Assembly: GCA_041395505.1 (NCBI GenBank) | Contig: JAWLAG010000001.1 | Location: 2,108,001 to 2,172,000, forward strand | Direction of reading: 5' to 3' | Source of the DNA: Steroidobacteraceae bacterium | GTDB lineage: Bacteria; Pseudomonadota; Gammaproteobacteria; Steroidobacterales; Steroidobacteraceae | DNA: 64,000 nucleotides | In this document: positions 34,416-43,644 of the stretch, one piece after another | Position numbering within the stretch: the stretch's first letter is position 1 | Layout of the letters: the number at the start of each line of letters is the position of its first letter | Notes under the pieces: model-generated | The model's database searches: none | What the model saw: only the letters and a program-made list of their open reading frames with translations | What the model was told of the DNA's origin: nothing | Translations under genes and position numbers: made by a program

Positions 34416-35965
34416 GCAAGATCAATGGTCCAATCGCGAATGCGGCGGGCGTACTCGCGCGCCTCGGTATCGAGGACGTCAATCCCGGCGCCTGCTCCGG
34501 CATCGGCGAGTGGCCACGGGACCAGGCAGGCGATGGGATCGAAGTGCGCAATCCGGCGACCGGGCAACGCATCGCGACCGTGGTACCCGCCAAAGCCAGC
34601 GACTACGATCGCATACTCGGACAAGCCGTCGCCGCGGCTCGAACCTGGCGCGCGGTCCCGGCCCCGAAGCGAGGCGATGCTATCAGGGTATTGGGCGAGC
34701 ATCTGCGCAAACACAAAGCGGACCTCGGTGCGCTCGTAACAATGGAAAACGGCAAGATCCTCGCTGAGGGACTTGGTGAAGTGCAGGAGATGATCGACAT
34801 CGCCGATTTCGCGGTCGGTCAGTCGCGGATGCTCTACGGGCTCACCATGCACTCCGAACGTGCGCAGCATCGCATGTACGAGCAATGGCACCCGCTCGGT
34901 ATCGTCGGCATTATTTCCGCGTTCAATTTTCCGGTAGCCGTGTGGGCATGGAATGCCGCATTGGCTGCGATCTGCGGCAATGCCTGCATATGGAAACCCT
35001 CACCCAAGACCCCACTGACGGCCATAGCAGTGCAGCGAATCTGCAACCAGGTCATGCGCGAACTGTCACTGCCGGCAATATTCCAGATGTTCATCGACGG
35101 CGGGACTGAGCTTGCGTCGCGCTTTGTCGACGACCCGCGGGTCGCACTGGTCTCATTCACCGGTTCGACCCGAGTGGGTCGCCGGGTCGGCGAACGCGTT
35201 GCTGCACGCCTGGGGCGAAGCCTCCTCGAGCTCGGCGGCAACAACGCGATCATCGTGGACGAGACTGCGGACCTGGCGCTCGCCGTGCCAGCGATCGTAT
35301 TTGGCGCTGTCGGTACGGCGGGGCAGCGCTGCACATCGACGCGTCGCGTCCTGGTGCACCGCAGTCGCGAAGAAGAACTGTGCAAGCGCCTCGTGGCCGC
35401 CTACAAGCAGGTGCGCATCGGCAATCCTCTGGAGACTGGAGTACTGATGGGCCCGCTTATCGATGAGCCTGCGGTACGGAATTACCTGCAGGCCGTATCT
35501 GCCGTGCAGGCAGCCGGCGGCAGACTCTTGTGCGGCGGCACGCAGCTCGACGGCCCGGGCAATTTCGTCTCACCGGCGATCGCCAGCGCGAAGAACGAGT
35601 GGGAGATCGTACAGACCGAAACCTTTGGGCCACTGCTGTACGTGATCCCCTACGACAAGCTGGAAGAGGCGATCGGCTTGCAGAATGCGAGCGCACATGG
35701 CCTGTCGTCAGCACTTTTCACGACCAATTTGCGAAACGCCGAACATTTTCTCTCGGCCAATGGCAGCGACTGCGGCATCGCCAATATCAACATCGGTACG
35801 TCAGGCGCCGAAATCGGAGGCGCGTTCGGCGGAGAGAAGGATACGGGCGGGGGCCGGGAATCGGGTTCCGATGCCTGGCGCAATTACATGCGTCGCCAGA
35901 CCAATACGATCAACTACTCGTGCGAACTGCCGCTTGCGCAGGGAATCAAGTTTGACCTGGGGTGA
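34412..35965 (+). CDS. Antiquitin-type (ALDH7) aminoadipate semialdehyde dehydrogenase
   Basis: A 517-residue aldehyde dehydrogenase. Catalytic Cys307 lies in GTAGQRCTSTRR and the glutamate in LLELGGNNAI; the signatures NINIGTSGAEIGGAFGGEK and GIISAFNFPVAVWAWNAAL are those of the ALDH7/antiquitin family, which oxidises 2-aminoadipate 6-semialdehyde (in equilibrium with piperideine-6-carboxylate) to 2-aminoadipate. Translationally coupled to the saccharopine dehydrogenase-like gene. Its last 20 bases overlap the 3' end of the convergent histidine kinase gene. Confidence 0.92.
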   Translation: MSKINGPIANAAGVLARLGIEDVNPGACSGIGEWPRDQAGDGIEVRNPATGQRIATVVPAKASDYDRILGQAVAAARTWRAVPAPKRGDAIRVLGEHLRKHKADLGALVTMENGKILAEGLGEVQEMIDIADFAVGQSRMLYGLTMHSERAQHRMYEQWHPLGIVGIISAFNFPVAVWAWNAALAAICGNACIWKPSPKTPLTAIAVQRICNQVMRELSLPAIFQMFIDGGTELASRFVDDPRVALVSFTGSTRVGRRVGERVAARLGRSLLELGGNNAIIVDETADLALAVPAIVFGAVGTAGQRCTSTRRVLVHRSREEELCKRLVAAYKQVRIGNPLETGVLMGPLIDEPAVRNYLQAVSAVQAAGGRLLCGGTQLDGPGNFVSPAIASAKNEWEIVQTETFGPLLYVIPYDKLEEAIGLQNASAHGLSSALFTTNLRNAEHFLSANGSDCGIANINIGTSGAEIGGAFGGEKDTGGGRESGSDAWRNYMRRQTNTINYSCELPLAQGIKFDLG

Positions 35966-37364
35966 ACGGCGCAGGCCGCCGGGTCGCCTGGATCCGGCCC
36001 GGCAGCAGTACACGAACACAAGCACCGCCGAGTTGCGAGTCGGCAATCGAAATTTCGCCGCCATATAGGTCAACGGTGTCACGAACCATGGCGAGACCGA
36101 GTCCGTGGCCCGGCGCCCGTTCGTCAGCACGTACGCCACGCATCATCACCGACTCCCGCGCGCCGCTCGCGATACCCGCGCCGTCATCCTCGACCATCAA
36201 CAGCAGAGCGTGCGCCGGCGCTTCGGCACTACTCAACTGCGCACGGACACGGACCGTGCTGCGGCACCATTTGCACGCGTTGTCGAGAAGATTACCCATC
36301 AGTTCCATGAAATCCGCGCGATCGCCAATGAAGGCGAGATCGGCCGGCACGTCGACACTGATCGAAAGGTCCTTGCTGCTTCCGTAGACACGCAGCATCG
36401 CGTTTCGAAGCTCGGCGACTATTGCACGGACCGGGACCGGCGCCTGCCCCACGGTTGCGCCGCCACTGGCTGCTGCACGCGACAGCTGGTGCTCGACGAT
36501 GTCGCGCATGCGATCGACCTGCTCATTGATCACGATTGCGTCGCGCGATTGCGCGCCGTCCGTCGCGGATCGAATAACCGACAATGGCGTTTTGAGACTG
36601 TGAGCGAGGTTGCCGAGCGTATCGCGATAACGGGCGATGCGTCTGCGCTCCGCCGCAAGCAAGGCATTGAGGTTGCTGGTAACGCCCTGCAACTCACTCG
36701 GATAGATTCCGCTCAGGGCTTCGCGATCGCCATGTTCGATTTCTCGTATCTGCTGCTCGAGACGGCGCAACGGCCGCAATTGACCGCGCAACAGCACCGC
36801 GATCGCGAACAACAGCAACAGAGTCATTGCAACGAACCAACCGAACAGACGGCTGCGGAAACTGCGCAATTGCGCATCGTAGGGCTGCAGATCGCTCGCC
36901 ACGCTGAACTGCAGTTTCTGCAGGGCGCCATCGGCGGTCTCCCAGCTTATCAACCGACTGGCTATCGCAAGCCGACCGCGGGTCGGTGTCGTCGTGTAGT
37001 GGAAAGAGTCCCGCTGATCCTCGCCCAGCCGCCCGAAGTCGACGAACGAGCCTGCAGTCGACGCGGAGCGCCATAACGATTCGCCTTTGACCGTGCGAAT
37101 CTCCGCGAACAAACCCGAACCCGGCGTATCGAGCCGCGAGTCCGGCAGCCGGGCCGCGCTCGAGACCCGGCCATCCGCAGCGGGTTCAATTGCGGCTATC
37201 AATGCCAGCATCTGCGCATCCAGCAATTCACGTAGCGAGCGCTCCGACAGATCGCGGAACATCGCGTCAAGAATGAGGATTGTCAGTCCGAAAAACAGGA
37301 TCAGAACGACACTGACCGACAGGAGCAGACGGCGAGTCAGCGACGGAGCTGAATCAGCGGACAC
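35946..37364 (-). CDS. PhoQ-like sensor histidine kinase
   Basis: A 472-residue kinase: TM1 (about 13-33), periplasmic sensor (34-172), TM2 (173-193), HAMP (about 194-245), then the phosphoacceptor His255 in LAHSLKTPLSVI, N-box LMGNLLDNACKW, DDGAGI and GHGLGLAMV. The HSLKTPL H-box is the PhoQ-type variant. The E. coli PhoQ acidic patch (a run of aspartates/glutamates in the sensor) is not seen, so the signal may not be divalent cations. Start is GTG, 3 bases after the response regulator stop. Confidence 0.9.
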   Translation of the reverse strand: MSADSAPSLTRRLLLSVSVVLILFFGLTILILDAMFRDLSERSLRELLDAQMLALIAAIEPAADGRVSSAARLPDSRLDTPGSGLFAEIRTVKGESLWRSASTAGSFVDFGRLGEDQRDSFHYTTTPTRGRLAIASRLISWETADGALQKLQFSVASDLQPYDAQLRSFRSRLFGWFVAMTLLLLFAIAVLLRGQLRPLRRLEQQIREIEHGDREALSGIYPSELQGVTSNLNALLAAERRRIARYRDTLGNLAHSLKTPLSVIRSATDGAQSRDAIVINEQVDRMRDIVEHQLSRAAASGGATVGQAPVPVRAIVAELRNAMLRVYGSSKDLSISVDVPADLAFIGDRADFMELMGNLLDNACKWCRSTVRVRAQLSSAEAPAHALLLMVEDDGAGIASGARESVMMRGVRADERAPGHGLGLAMVRDTVDLYGGEISIADSQLGGACVRVLLPGRIQATRRPAPFTPGQT

Positions 37365-37367
37365 TGA

Positions 37368-38045
37368 TCAGCTGCGCGCCAGCGCCAACCGATAGCCGCG
37401 GCCGCGCAGAGTCTCGATTGGCTTCAACGACTCCTCTGGATCGAGCTTCCGCCGCAGGCGGCCGATCAGGACTTCGATGACATTGCTGTCGCGCTCGAAG
37501 TCCTGCTCATAAAGGCGCTCGGTCAGATCCGCCTTCGATATGACATCGCCTGCACGCAGCATCAGATGCTCGAGCAACCGGTACTCGAAAGTCGTCAACT
37601 CAACTGGCCGACCCGACACGGCGACGGTCTGCGCTCGTGTATCGAGAGCGATGGGTCCGCATTCCAGTTGCGGCGATGACCATCCGCCGGAACGTCGCAG
37701 CAGCGCCTGGACTCGCGCGAGCACCTCCTCGAACTGAAACGGCTTGGCAACGTAGTCGTCGGCGCCCGCGTCAAGCCCGGCGACCTTGTCCTGCCAACGA
37801 TCACGCGCCGTCAGGATGAGGATGGGAAAGGCTTTTTTTTCGCTGCGCAACTTGCGGATTACATCCAACCCGGAGAGTTTCGGCAGTCCAATGTCGATGA
37901 CCGCGACATCGATTGGGTACTCCCTGCCGGCATAAAGCCCTTCCTCGCCGTCGGCTGCAACATCGACACTGAAACCGGCATCGGCAAGCCGCAAACGCAA
38001 CTGTTCGCGCAACAATTCCTCGTCTTCGATCACCAGCACTCGCAC
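37368..38045 (-). CDS. PhoP-like OmpR-family response regulator
   Basis: A 225-residue regulator: receiver domain with the phospho-accepting Asp51 (VAVIDIGLPKLSG), acidic pair in IEDEE, and Lys in ADDYVAKPF; then an OmpR/PhoB winged helix (about 125-225; TTFEYRLLEHLM, VIEVLIGRLRRKL, ETLRGRGYRL). Start is GTG at 38045, 21 bases after the PepSY gene stop. It is the output partner of the downstream kinase. Confidence 0.93.
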   Translation of the reverse strand: MRVLVIEDEELLREQLRLRLADAGFSVDVAADGEEGLYAGREYPIDVAVIDIGLPKLSGLDVIRKLRSEKKAFPILILTARDRWQDKVAGLDAGADDYVAKPFQFEEVLARVQALLRRSGGWSSPQLECGPIALDTRAQTVAVSGRPVELTTFEYRLLEHLMLRAGDVISKADLTERLYEQDFERDSNVIEVLIGRLRRKLDPEESLKPIETLRGRGYRLALARS

Positions 38046-38066
38046 GATTGGTCTCCCGCGATCAAC

Positions 38067-38366
38067 TCAGCGCAGTTCGCCGGTGTCGGCGTCAACCGTT
38101 ACCGACCACACCCGCCCCTTGTCCGACAACAGCCGCAGGACATACACCTTGCGGCCGCCCTCTTCCGAAACGTCCGCTCGTACGACACGGGCCTTGAACA
38201 TTTTTTCGACCATCTTCACGGCATCATCGATCGATATGCCCGCACCCTTGTCATACCGGGCGACTGCCCGCGACAGCTCGTCCCCGAAATACTGGGTTCG
38301 CGCCCATGCCACCTGAGCCAGGACCAGGCCGGGAATCAACAGCAAAGCCATGAGCAATTTCCGCAT
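38067..38366 (-). CDS. Exported PepSY-domain protein
   Basis: A 99-residue protein: signal peptide (MRKLLMALLLIPGLVLAQVAWA), then one PepSY domain ending in the characteristic VYVLRLLSDKGRVWSVTVDA strand pair. PepSY domains are thought to be inhibitory or binding modules in the cell envelope. It leads a PepSY-response regulator-kinase operon, so it may be an accessory sensor for the kinase, or a target gene under autoregulation (inference). ATG at 38366 chosen because it starts the signal peptide. Confidence 0.83.
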   Translation of the reverse strand: MRKLLMALLLIPGLVLAQVAWARTQYFGDELSRAVARYDKGAGISIDDAVKMVEKMFKARVVRADVSEEGGRKVYVLRLLSDKGRVWSVTVDADTGELR

Positions 38367-38403
38367 TGGATCGAATTCTAGCGTCTGTCCCTGGGCGCAA
38401 ACA

Positions 38404-38432
38404 GTGCGCGGGCGCACACCGCGCCCGCGCAC
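38404..38432 (-). terminator. Strong hairpin after the glycine-zipper gene
   Basis: A perfect 12-base stem (GTGCGCGGGCGC with GCGCCCGCGCAC) around a 5-base loop, starting 7 bases after the gene stop on the minus strand. It is followed by TGTTTG, a short and interrupted T-run, so it probably terminates transcription before the PepSY operon. Confidence 0.6.
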
Positions 38433-38439
38433 CGTGCAT

Positions 38440-39054
38440 TCATCGATAGTCGTCCGGCTCCACGTCGACCCGGACACGTATCTGCTTGCCCGGGTCATAG
38501 GGCAAGCGTGTCGTGTAGCGTCTGCCAGCATATTCGTAGGTCACGCGATAGCCCTCGACGCGCTCTTCGACTTCCTCGCGATAGCGGGTATCGCAACGCT
38601 CCACCGTGTACGGCTCGTCGCGACGGTGGTCCGCATTGCCGTAACGCGGATCGTTCGCCCGCGCGCGCTCACCGGCATCATGGCCAAGGGCAGAGCCGAT
38701 GATGGCACCGGCTACGGTTGCAGTTCGCCGACCGTCGCCGCGACCGATCTGATTGCCAATCGCCGCGCCCACGATGCCACCCAGGATCATTGCGCCAGCG
38801 GTGCCCGGGCGTCGCGGATCGCCTCGACGTGCATAGCGATCCTCGTAGCGCGTCTCCTCGTAACATTCGCGCACTGGCACGCTGACCCTCACCTGGCGCA
38901 GCATCGGCTCGACGTCGATGACGTCGGCGTATTCATATGCCGGCGCTTCGCCGTATCGCTCGCCGTGCCAGCCCCGGTCGGGTCCAGCCACGGCAACCTG
39001 TGCCGAGATGACAAGTCCGGCAGCGATCGTTCCTGCAAATATCCTGCTCGCCAT
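38440..39054 (-). CDS. Exported glycine-zipper 2TM protein
   Basis: A 204-residue protein with a signal peptide (MASRIFAGTIAAGLVISAQVAVAG) and a central glycine-zipper 2TM segment (GAMILGGIVGAAIGNQIG, then TVAGAIIGSALGHDAGERA). The flanks are tyrosine/arginine-rich (PVRECYEETRYEDRYA, and ERVEGYRVTYEYAGRRYTT) as in many envelope glycine-zipper proteins. Role in outer-membrane or envelope integrity is plausible but unproven. ATG at 39054 has AGGAGG 5-6 bases before it. Confidence 0.8.
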   Translation of the reverse strand: MASRIFAGTIAAGLVISAQVAVAGPDRGWHGERYGEAPAYEYADVIDVEPMLRQVRVSVPVRECYEETRYEDRYARRGDPRRPGTAGAMILGGIVGAAIGNQIGRGDGRRTATVAGAIIGSALGHDAGERARANDPRYGNADHRRDEPYTVERCDTRYREEVEERVEGYRVTYEYAGRRYTTRLPYDPGKQIRVRVDVEPDDYR

Positions 39055-39180
39055 AACGCCTCCTTCGAAGCTCATCGAGTCCCACATGCCACGACCATAC
39101 GGGCTGATTCGAGACTCGCTGCCATGGTATTGCGCCATCAATGAACGCCTACTGAATGCCGCACCACGGAAAAATTCCCT

Positions 39181-39969
39181 TTAAAAACGGGACTTTGCAT
39201 GCTGCCAACGCCGTTCCCATTCATCGCTCCCGGCACCGGCGAAGGGAACCTGGTCGAGCGCGGCGGCCTCCTCCATCGCGCGGAATCGGGTGGCGAATTT
39301 ATGGTTCGCAGCTCGCAATGCCACCTCCGGATCAATGCCGACGTGGCGCGCCCAGTTGACCAGCGAGAAAAGCAGGTCGCCAAACTCTTCGGCAAATCGT
39401 TCCCGGCCCTCACCGTGCGCCAACGCCGCGTCCGCCTCATCGAGTTCCTCGGCTACCTTGCATCGCACGGCCTTCGCGTCCGGCCAGTCGAATCCGACGC
39501 GGGCGGCACGCCTGCCGAGTTTGGCTGCGCGCGCCAGGGCTGGCAGCGCCTGCGGTATGTCATCGAGAGTACTCGTATGTCCTTTAGCTGATCGCTCCTG
39601 CGCCTTGATGGCGTCCCAGTCGGCAGGCGCGATCTCATCGGCGGCATGATCCTGCGGCGCAAAAACATGCGGATGCCGTCGCACGAGCTTGTCAGCAATG
39701 GCATTCGCCACATCATCGAAATCGAATTGCCCGCGTTCTTCCGCGATACGCGCTAGAAAAACGACCTGGAACAGCAGATCACCCAATTCGTCGCGAATAT
39801 CACTGCTCTGTGCGCCGCAAATCGCCGCTTCTAGCTCATAAGCTTCTTCGATGGTGTGTGGCACGATGCTCGCGAAAGTCTGCACCCGATCCCATGGACA
39901 ACCGCGCACCGGATCGCGCAGCGCAATCATGACTTCGCGCAACCGGTCGATGGCAGCAAGCCGACTCAT
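39181..39969 (-). CDS. mazG: Nucleoside triphosphate pyrophosphohydrolase MazG
   Basis: A 262-residue protein with two MazG modules. The first has CPWDRVQTFASIVPHTIEEA and ELGDLLFQVVFLARIAEE; the second AEELDEADAALAHGE and EEFGDLLFSLVNWARHVG. The EExxE...ExxD magnesium ligands are present in both. It converts NTPs, including aberrant ones, to NMP and pyrophosphate. Start overlaps the Nudix gene stop by 4 bases. Confidence 0.94.
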   Translation of the reverse strand: MSRLAAIDRLREVMIALRDPVRGCPWDRVQTFASIVPHTIEEAYELEAAICGAQSSDIRDELGDLLFQVVFLARIAEERGQFDFDDVANAIADKLVRRHPHVFAPQDHAADEIAPADWDAIKAQERSAKGHTSTLDDIPQALPALARAAKLGRRAARVGFDWPDAKAVRCKVAEELDEADAALAHGEGRERFAEEFGDLLFSLVNWARHVGIDPEVALRAANHKFATRFRAMEEAAALDQVPFAGAGSDEWERRWQHAKSRF

Positions 39970-40643
39970 GTCTGTTGCGCCTCGGCACCCAGCAGCAACT
40001 GCGCCAGCGTCAAGACGATGCCGGCCGTCGCGCCCCAGATAAGCCGATTCTCATAGTGCAGGTCGAGCAAATCGTAGGGCACGCCATCGTGGTAGCGTCG
40101 CTGCGCGACATAGTTGCGCCTGTCGATGGCGTACACGAGGGGCAATTCGAACACGGAGCTCACCTCGGAACTGTCGATTTGCAATGAAAAATCCGGGCGC
40201 ACCAGGCCCACTACCGGAGTGACCCGATAACCCGAGAAAATGAGATGATCCGGCAGCACGCCGAGCACGTCGACATGGCTTCTGGCCAAGCCAATCTCCT
40301 CCTCCGCTTCGCGCAGTGCTGCACCAGCCGCATCGGCATCGCCAGCCTCGATTCGACCGCCGGGAAAGCTCACCTGGCCGGCATGGCGGCGCAGATGACC
40401 GGCTCGCTCCGTCAGCAACAACGTCAGACCTTGCATATGATCGATGAGCGGCACGAGCACGGCAGCAGGCTGCAGCGTGGCGGGCATCGTTGCAGGCAGT
40501 TGCTGGTCCGCCGGGACAGGTTTGCCGCGATAGTAGACTACCGCCCCCCTGCTGGATGCAGCCGGGGACTTCAGTCGCCTGACAATCCGATCGCGTTGCG
40601 CTGCGGACGCGAGTCCGGCATCGACGTCGACTTCAGTCGTCAT
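39966..40643 (-). CDS. Nudix hydrolase, CoA pyrophosphatase type
   Basis: A 225-residue Nudix protein. The Nudix box GGRIEAGDADAAGAALREAE continues EEIGL, and the preceding HAGQVSFPGG is the CoA-pyrophosphatase (NudL) signature together with LLLTERAGHLRRHAG. It likely cleaves coenzyme A into phosphopantetheine and 3',5'-ADP. Its start overlaps the fumC stop by 11 bases; mazG follows with a 4-base overlap, giving a run fumC-nudL-mazG with two house-cleaning hydrolases. Confidence 0.88.
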   Translation of the reverse strand: MTTEVDVDAGLASAAQRDRIVRRLKSPAASSRGAVVYYRGKPVPADQQLPATMPATLQPAAVLVPLIDHMQGLTLLLTERAGHLRRHAGQVSFPGGRIEAGDADAAGAALREAEEEIGLARSHVDVLGVLPDHLIFSGYRVTPVVGLVRPDFSLQIDSSEVSSVFELPLVYAIDRRNYVAQRRYHDGVPYDLLDLHYENRLIWGATAGIVLTLAQLLLGAEAQQT

Positions 40644-42033
40644 CGGATTCGTTCAGCCCGCCCCTGGTGAGCCGCAACGGATCGAGAAGCCTGGCAAGCC
40701 GCTTCGGTTCGATGCCGCTCATCTGCGCCGCTACTTCCGCGATGCTGCGATGTTCCGCGAATGCCCGTTGCGCGATAGCTGCCGCCTTCTCATAGCCGAT
40801 CAGAGGCACCAGAGCGGTGACCAACACGGGATTCGCTGCAAGTGGTTGCGCGATGTGCTCGGCGTCGGGCGCAAATCCCGCTATCGCGTCCCGCGCCAGC
40901 GAACGCGCGGCTCCTGTCAGCAAGCGGATGCACGACAATAGATTGTGTGCGATCAGCGGGAGCATTGTGTTCAACTGGAAATTGCCGGACTGACCGGCCA
41001 TCGCGCAGGCCAGGTCGAGTCCGACGACCTGCGTACAAGCCATCATGACAGCCTCGGGTATGACCGGATTGATCTTGCCCGGCATGATGCTGGAGCCCGG
41101 TTGCAGCGCCGGAAGTCGGATTTCGGCGAGGCCGGCATTGGGTCCGGAATTCATCCAACGCAGATCGTTCGCTATCTTGTGAAGCGCCAGGGCGAGTTGA
41201 CGCAATTGCGAAGACAGATCGACTGCAGCGTCCATGCCGGACATGATGGCGAAGCGGTTTGACGAAGGCGTGAGCCTGAACCCGGTCTCCGTCGCCAGCA
41301 GCGCGCAGCAATGATCAGCGAATTGTGCGTGCGCGTTGACACCCGTACCCACCGCCGTACCACCGAGCGGCACTTCGAGCAGCCGCGCCTGCACGGCGTC
41401 GAGTCGCTGCAGCGCGTTTTCCACCAGGCCGCGCCAACCGGAAATTTCCTGGCCAAGAGTGAGCGGCATCGCATCCATCAGGTGGGTGCGGCCGGTCTTG
41501 GCGATTTCGCCGATATCCGATTCTCGCGCAAGGCAGCTTTCCACCAGTGCCATGCATGCCGGCGCAAGCTGCCCGCGCAGGCCATCCAGCGAAGCAAGAT
41601 GAATGGCTGTCGGAATCACATCGTTGCTGCTCTGGCACAGGTTGACGTGATCGTTCGGATGTACCGGTAAAGGTGTGTGGGCGCCCGCGAGCCGGGCGAT
41701 TACTTCGTTGACATTCATGTTCGTCGAGGTACCGGACCCAGTCTGGAATACATCGACGGGAAACTGCTCGTCGTGCCCGCCGCTCGCGACCTGATGCGCG
41801 GCCTCGGCGATCGCGCCAGCACGGTCGCGATCGAGGAGCCCAAGATCGGCATTGCAGTGCGCCGCAGCGCGCTTGATGAGGGCAAGGGCGCGAATGAATT
41901 CCGGCGGCATCCTGAGCCCACTGATCTGAAAATTGCCGACCGCCCGCTGGGTCTGCGGTCCCCAAAGCGCATCCGCCGGAATCTCGACCGAACCCAGGCT
42001 GTCATGCTCGCTGCGAAAAAGCTCGGCCGGCAT
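40633..42033 (-). CDS. fumC: Class II fumarate hydratase
   Basis: A 466-residue member of the fumarase/aspartase superfamily. TGSGTSTNMNVNEVIA, HPNDHVNLCQSSNDVIPTA, GRTHLMDAMPLTLGQEISGW and the signature GSSIMPGKINPVIPEAV are present. The pattern is closer to fumarase C of the actinobacterial-like type than to aspartase, but the two are hard to separate by eye. It interconverts fumarate and malate without an iron-sulfur cluster. Divergent from purB over 71 bases that hold a small perfect dyad. Confidence 0.92.
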   Translation of the reverse strand: MPAELFRSEHDSLGSVEIPADALWGPQTQRAVGNFQISGLRMPPEFIRALALIKRAAAHCNADLGLLDRDRAGAIAEAAHQVASGGHDEQFPVDVFQTGSGTSTNMNVNEVIARLAGAHTPLPVHPNDHVNLCQSSNDVIPTAIHLASLDGLRGQLAPACMALVESCLARESDIGEIAKTGRTHLMDAMPLTLGQEISGWRGLVENALQRLDAVQARLLEVPLGGTAVGTGVNAHAQFADHCCALLATETGFRLTPSSNRFAIMSGMDAAVDLSSQLRQLALALHKIANDLRWMNSGPNAGLAEIRLPALQPGSSIMPGKINPVIPEAVMMACTQVVGLDLACAMAGQSGNFQLNTMLPLIAHNLLSCIRLLTGAARSLARDAIAGFAPDAEHIAQPLAANPVLVTALVPLIGYEKAAAIAQRAFAEHRSIAEVAAQMSGIEPKRLARLLDPLRLTRGGLNESDDD

Positions 42034-42067
42034 TTGCTGAGGGACTCCGCGGCAGATCGCGACAGGC

Positions 42068-42083
42068 TAGAATGCGTATTCTA
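42068..42083. promoter_or_regulatory. Dyad with overlapping -10-like hexamers between fumC and purB
   Basis: TAGAAT and ATTCTA arms around GCGT read as TAGAAT on both strands, a hexamer with five of six -10 consensus bases. It could be the shared core of two divergent promoters or an operator. No good -35 is visible on either side. Confidence 0.35.
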
Positions 42084-42104
42084 ACAGCTTAACGAGCTAC
42101 GACG

Positions 42105-43502
42105 ATGACGATCCCTGGCCCGAGCGATGCGGCCCTGCAGTCGATATCACCACTCGACGGTCGCTACGCGGCCAGCGTTTCCGGATTACGCCCGCTGGTC
42201 TGCGAAGCGGCCTTGATCACCAGGCGCATCCAGGTGGAGGCACGCTGGCTTCGCTTCCTGCTTCGCGAGTTGCGCGCTGCAGGCGCTGTCGAGCTGCCTG
42301 CCGCCGTCGCAGCCGAACTGGAGCGACTCGACAGGGAGCCACCTGCCGATGCACCTTTGCGCGTCAAGCGGCTCGAGCAACGCACGAACCACGACGTCAA
42401 GGCTGTGGAGTACTACATACGCGAACAGCTGCAGAGCGTCGGAGCCAGCAACGCACTTCTCGAACTGGTGCACTTCGGCTGCACGTCCGAGGACATCAAC
42501 AACGTAAGCTATGCGCTGCTGCTCGACGACGCACGCGAACTCCTGGCGGTGCAAATTTCTCGCATCGGCAAGCTACTGAAGCAAATGGCGGGCGAATACG
42601 CGGATACCGCGATGCTCGCCAGAACCCACGGCCAGGCAGCCAGTCCAACGACATTCGGCAAGGAAATGGCGAATATCGCCGCGCGCCTGGACTGGACGCT
42701 GCTTCGTTGGCAGGGCGTCACGGCACGCGGAAAGTGGAACGGCGCCGTCGGCAACTTCAACGCGCACATTGTCGCACGGCCGGACATCGACTGGCCCAAC
42801 GTGAGTGCGCGCTTCGTTGCGGAACTCGGGCTCGAGCCCAACATGTTGACTACGCAGATCGAACCGCACGACTGGATTGGTGCCTATTGCGATGCATTAT
42901 GCGGGATCAACATTGTCCTGCTCGACTTCGCTCGCGATATGTGGGGATATATTTCACTCGGCTACCTGCACCAGCGCGCGATCGACGGAGAAGTAGGCTC
43001 TTCGACCATGCCGCACAAGGTCAATCCAATCGATTTCGAAAATGCCGAGGGAAATATCGGCGTTGCCAATGCGCTGCTTCGCCACTTCGCCGACAAGCTG
43101 CCGGTCTCGCGCTGGCAACGGGATCTGACCGATTCGACTGTGCTTCGCAACATTGGCGTAGCGCTTGGTCACAGCCTGGTAGCCCAGCAGGCGCTGCTGC
43201 GCGGCCTGGGCAAAGTCTCTGTGAACCGGGCTCGCATGACGGCCGAACTGACAGTAACGATCGAGGTGCTCGGCGAAGCCGTGCAGATGGTGCTTCGAGC
43301 TGAGGGCATCGCAGACGGCTACGAATTGCTGAAGAAATTCACACGCGGTCGCCCGATCTCGATAGAACAATTGCATGAGTTCGTCGGCAGCTTGCCCCTG
43401 TCAGCCGACGCCCGCGAACGACTGCTGGCCTTGCAACCGGAGGGTTATACCGGCCTCGCCCGGCAGCTGGCCTTGTCCTGCGGGAGTAGTCAGCAGGCCT
43501 GA
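42105..43502 (+). CDS. purB: Adenylosuccinate lyase
   Basis: A 465-residue enzyme of the fumarase superfamily with the purB pattern: SPLDGRYA at the start, RTNHDVKAVEYYI, LVHFGCTSEDINN (active-site segment), ARTHGQAASPTTFGKEMA with the catalytic histidine, and the mobile loop GEVGSSTMPHKVNPIDFENA. It acts twice in purine synthesis, releasing fumarate. The gene starts a plus-strand run purB-unknown-nudJ-mnmA, whose members also cluster in E. coli. About 140 bases follow before the next gene. Confidence 0.96.
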   Translation: MTIPGPSDAALQSISPLDGRYAASVSGLRPLVCEAALITRRIQVEARWLRFLLRELRAAGAVELPAAVAAELERLDREPPADAPLRVKRLEQRTNHDVKAVEYYIREQLQSVGASNALLELVHFGCTSEDINNVSYALLLDDARELLAVQISRIGKLLKQMAGEYADTAMLARTHGQAASPTTFGKEMANIAARLDWTLLRWQGVTARGKWNGAVGNFNAHIVARPDIDWPNVSARFVAELGLEPNMLTTQIEPHDWIGAYCDALCGINIVLLDFARDMWGYISLGYLHQRAIDGEVGSSTMPHKVNPIDFENAEGNIGVANALLRHFADKLPVSRWQRDLTDSTVLRNIGVALGHSLVAQQALLRGLGKVSVNRARMTAELTVTIEVLGEAVQMVLRAEGIADGYELLKKFTRGRPISIEQLHEFVGSLPLSADARERLLALQPEGYTGLARQLALSCGSSQQA

Positions 43503-43644
43503 GAACTGCGACCTGGCGCGCATTTGCTGCAGCCGAACTGTCAAATTCACCCTGGAAACGTGACCGGCTCGGCGCGGCCAGCGCCCCGCATTTCCTTAAC
43601 ATCCCCGCTACGGCTGACCGAAGCCGCAAAAACGACCAGGGATT

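Noticed and set aside
43571..43585. Hairpin GGCGC-GGCCA-GCGCC after purB
   Set aside because: Five-base stem without a T-run is too weak for a terminator call.
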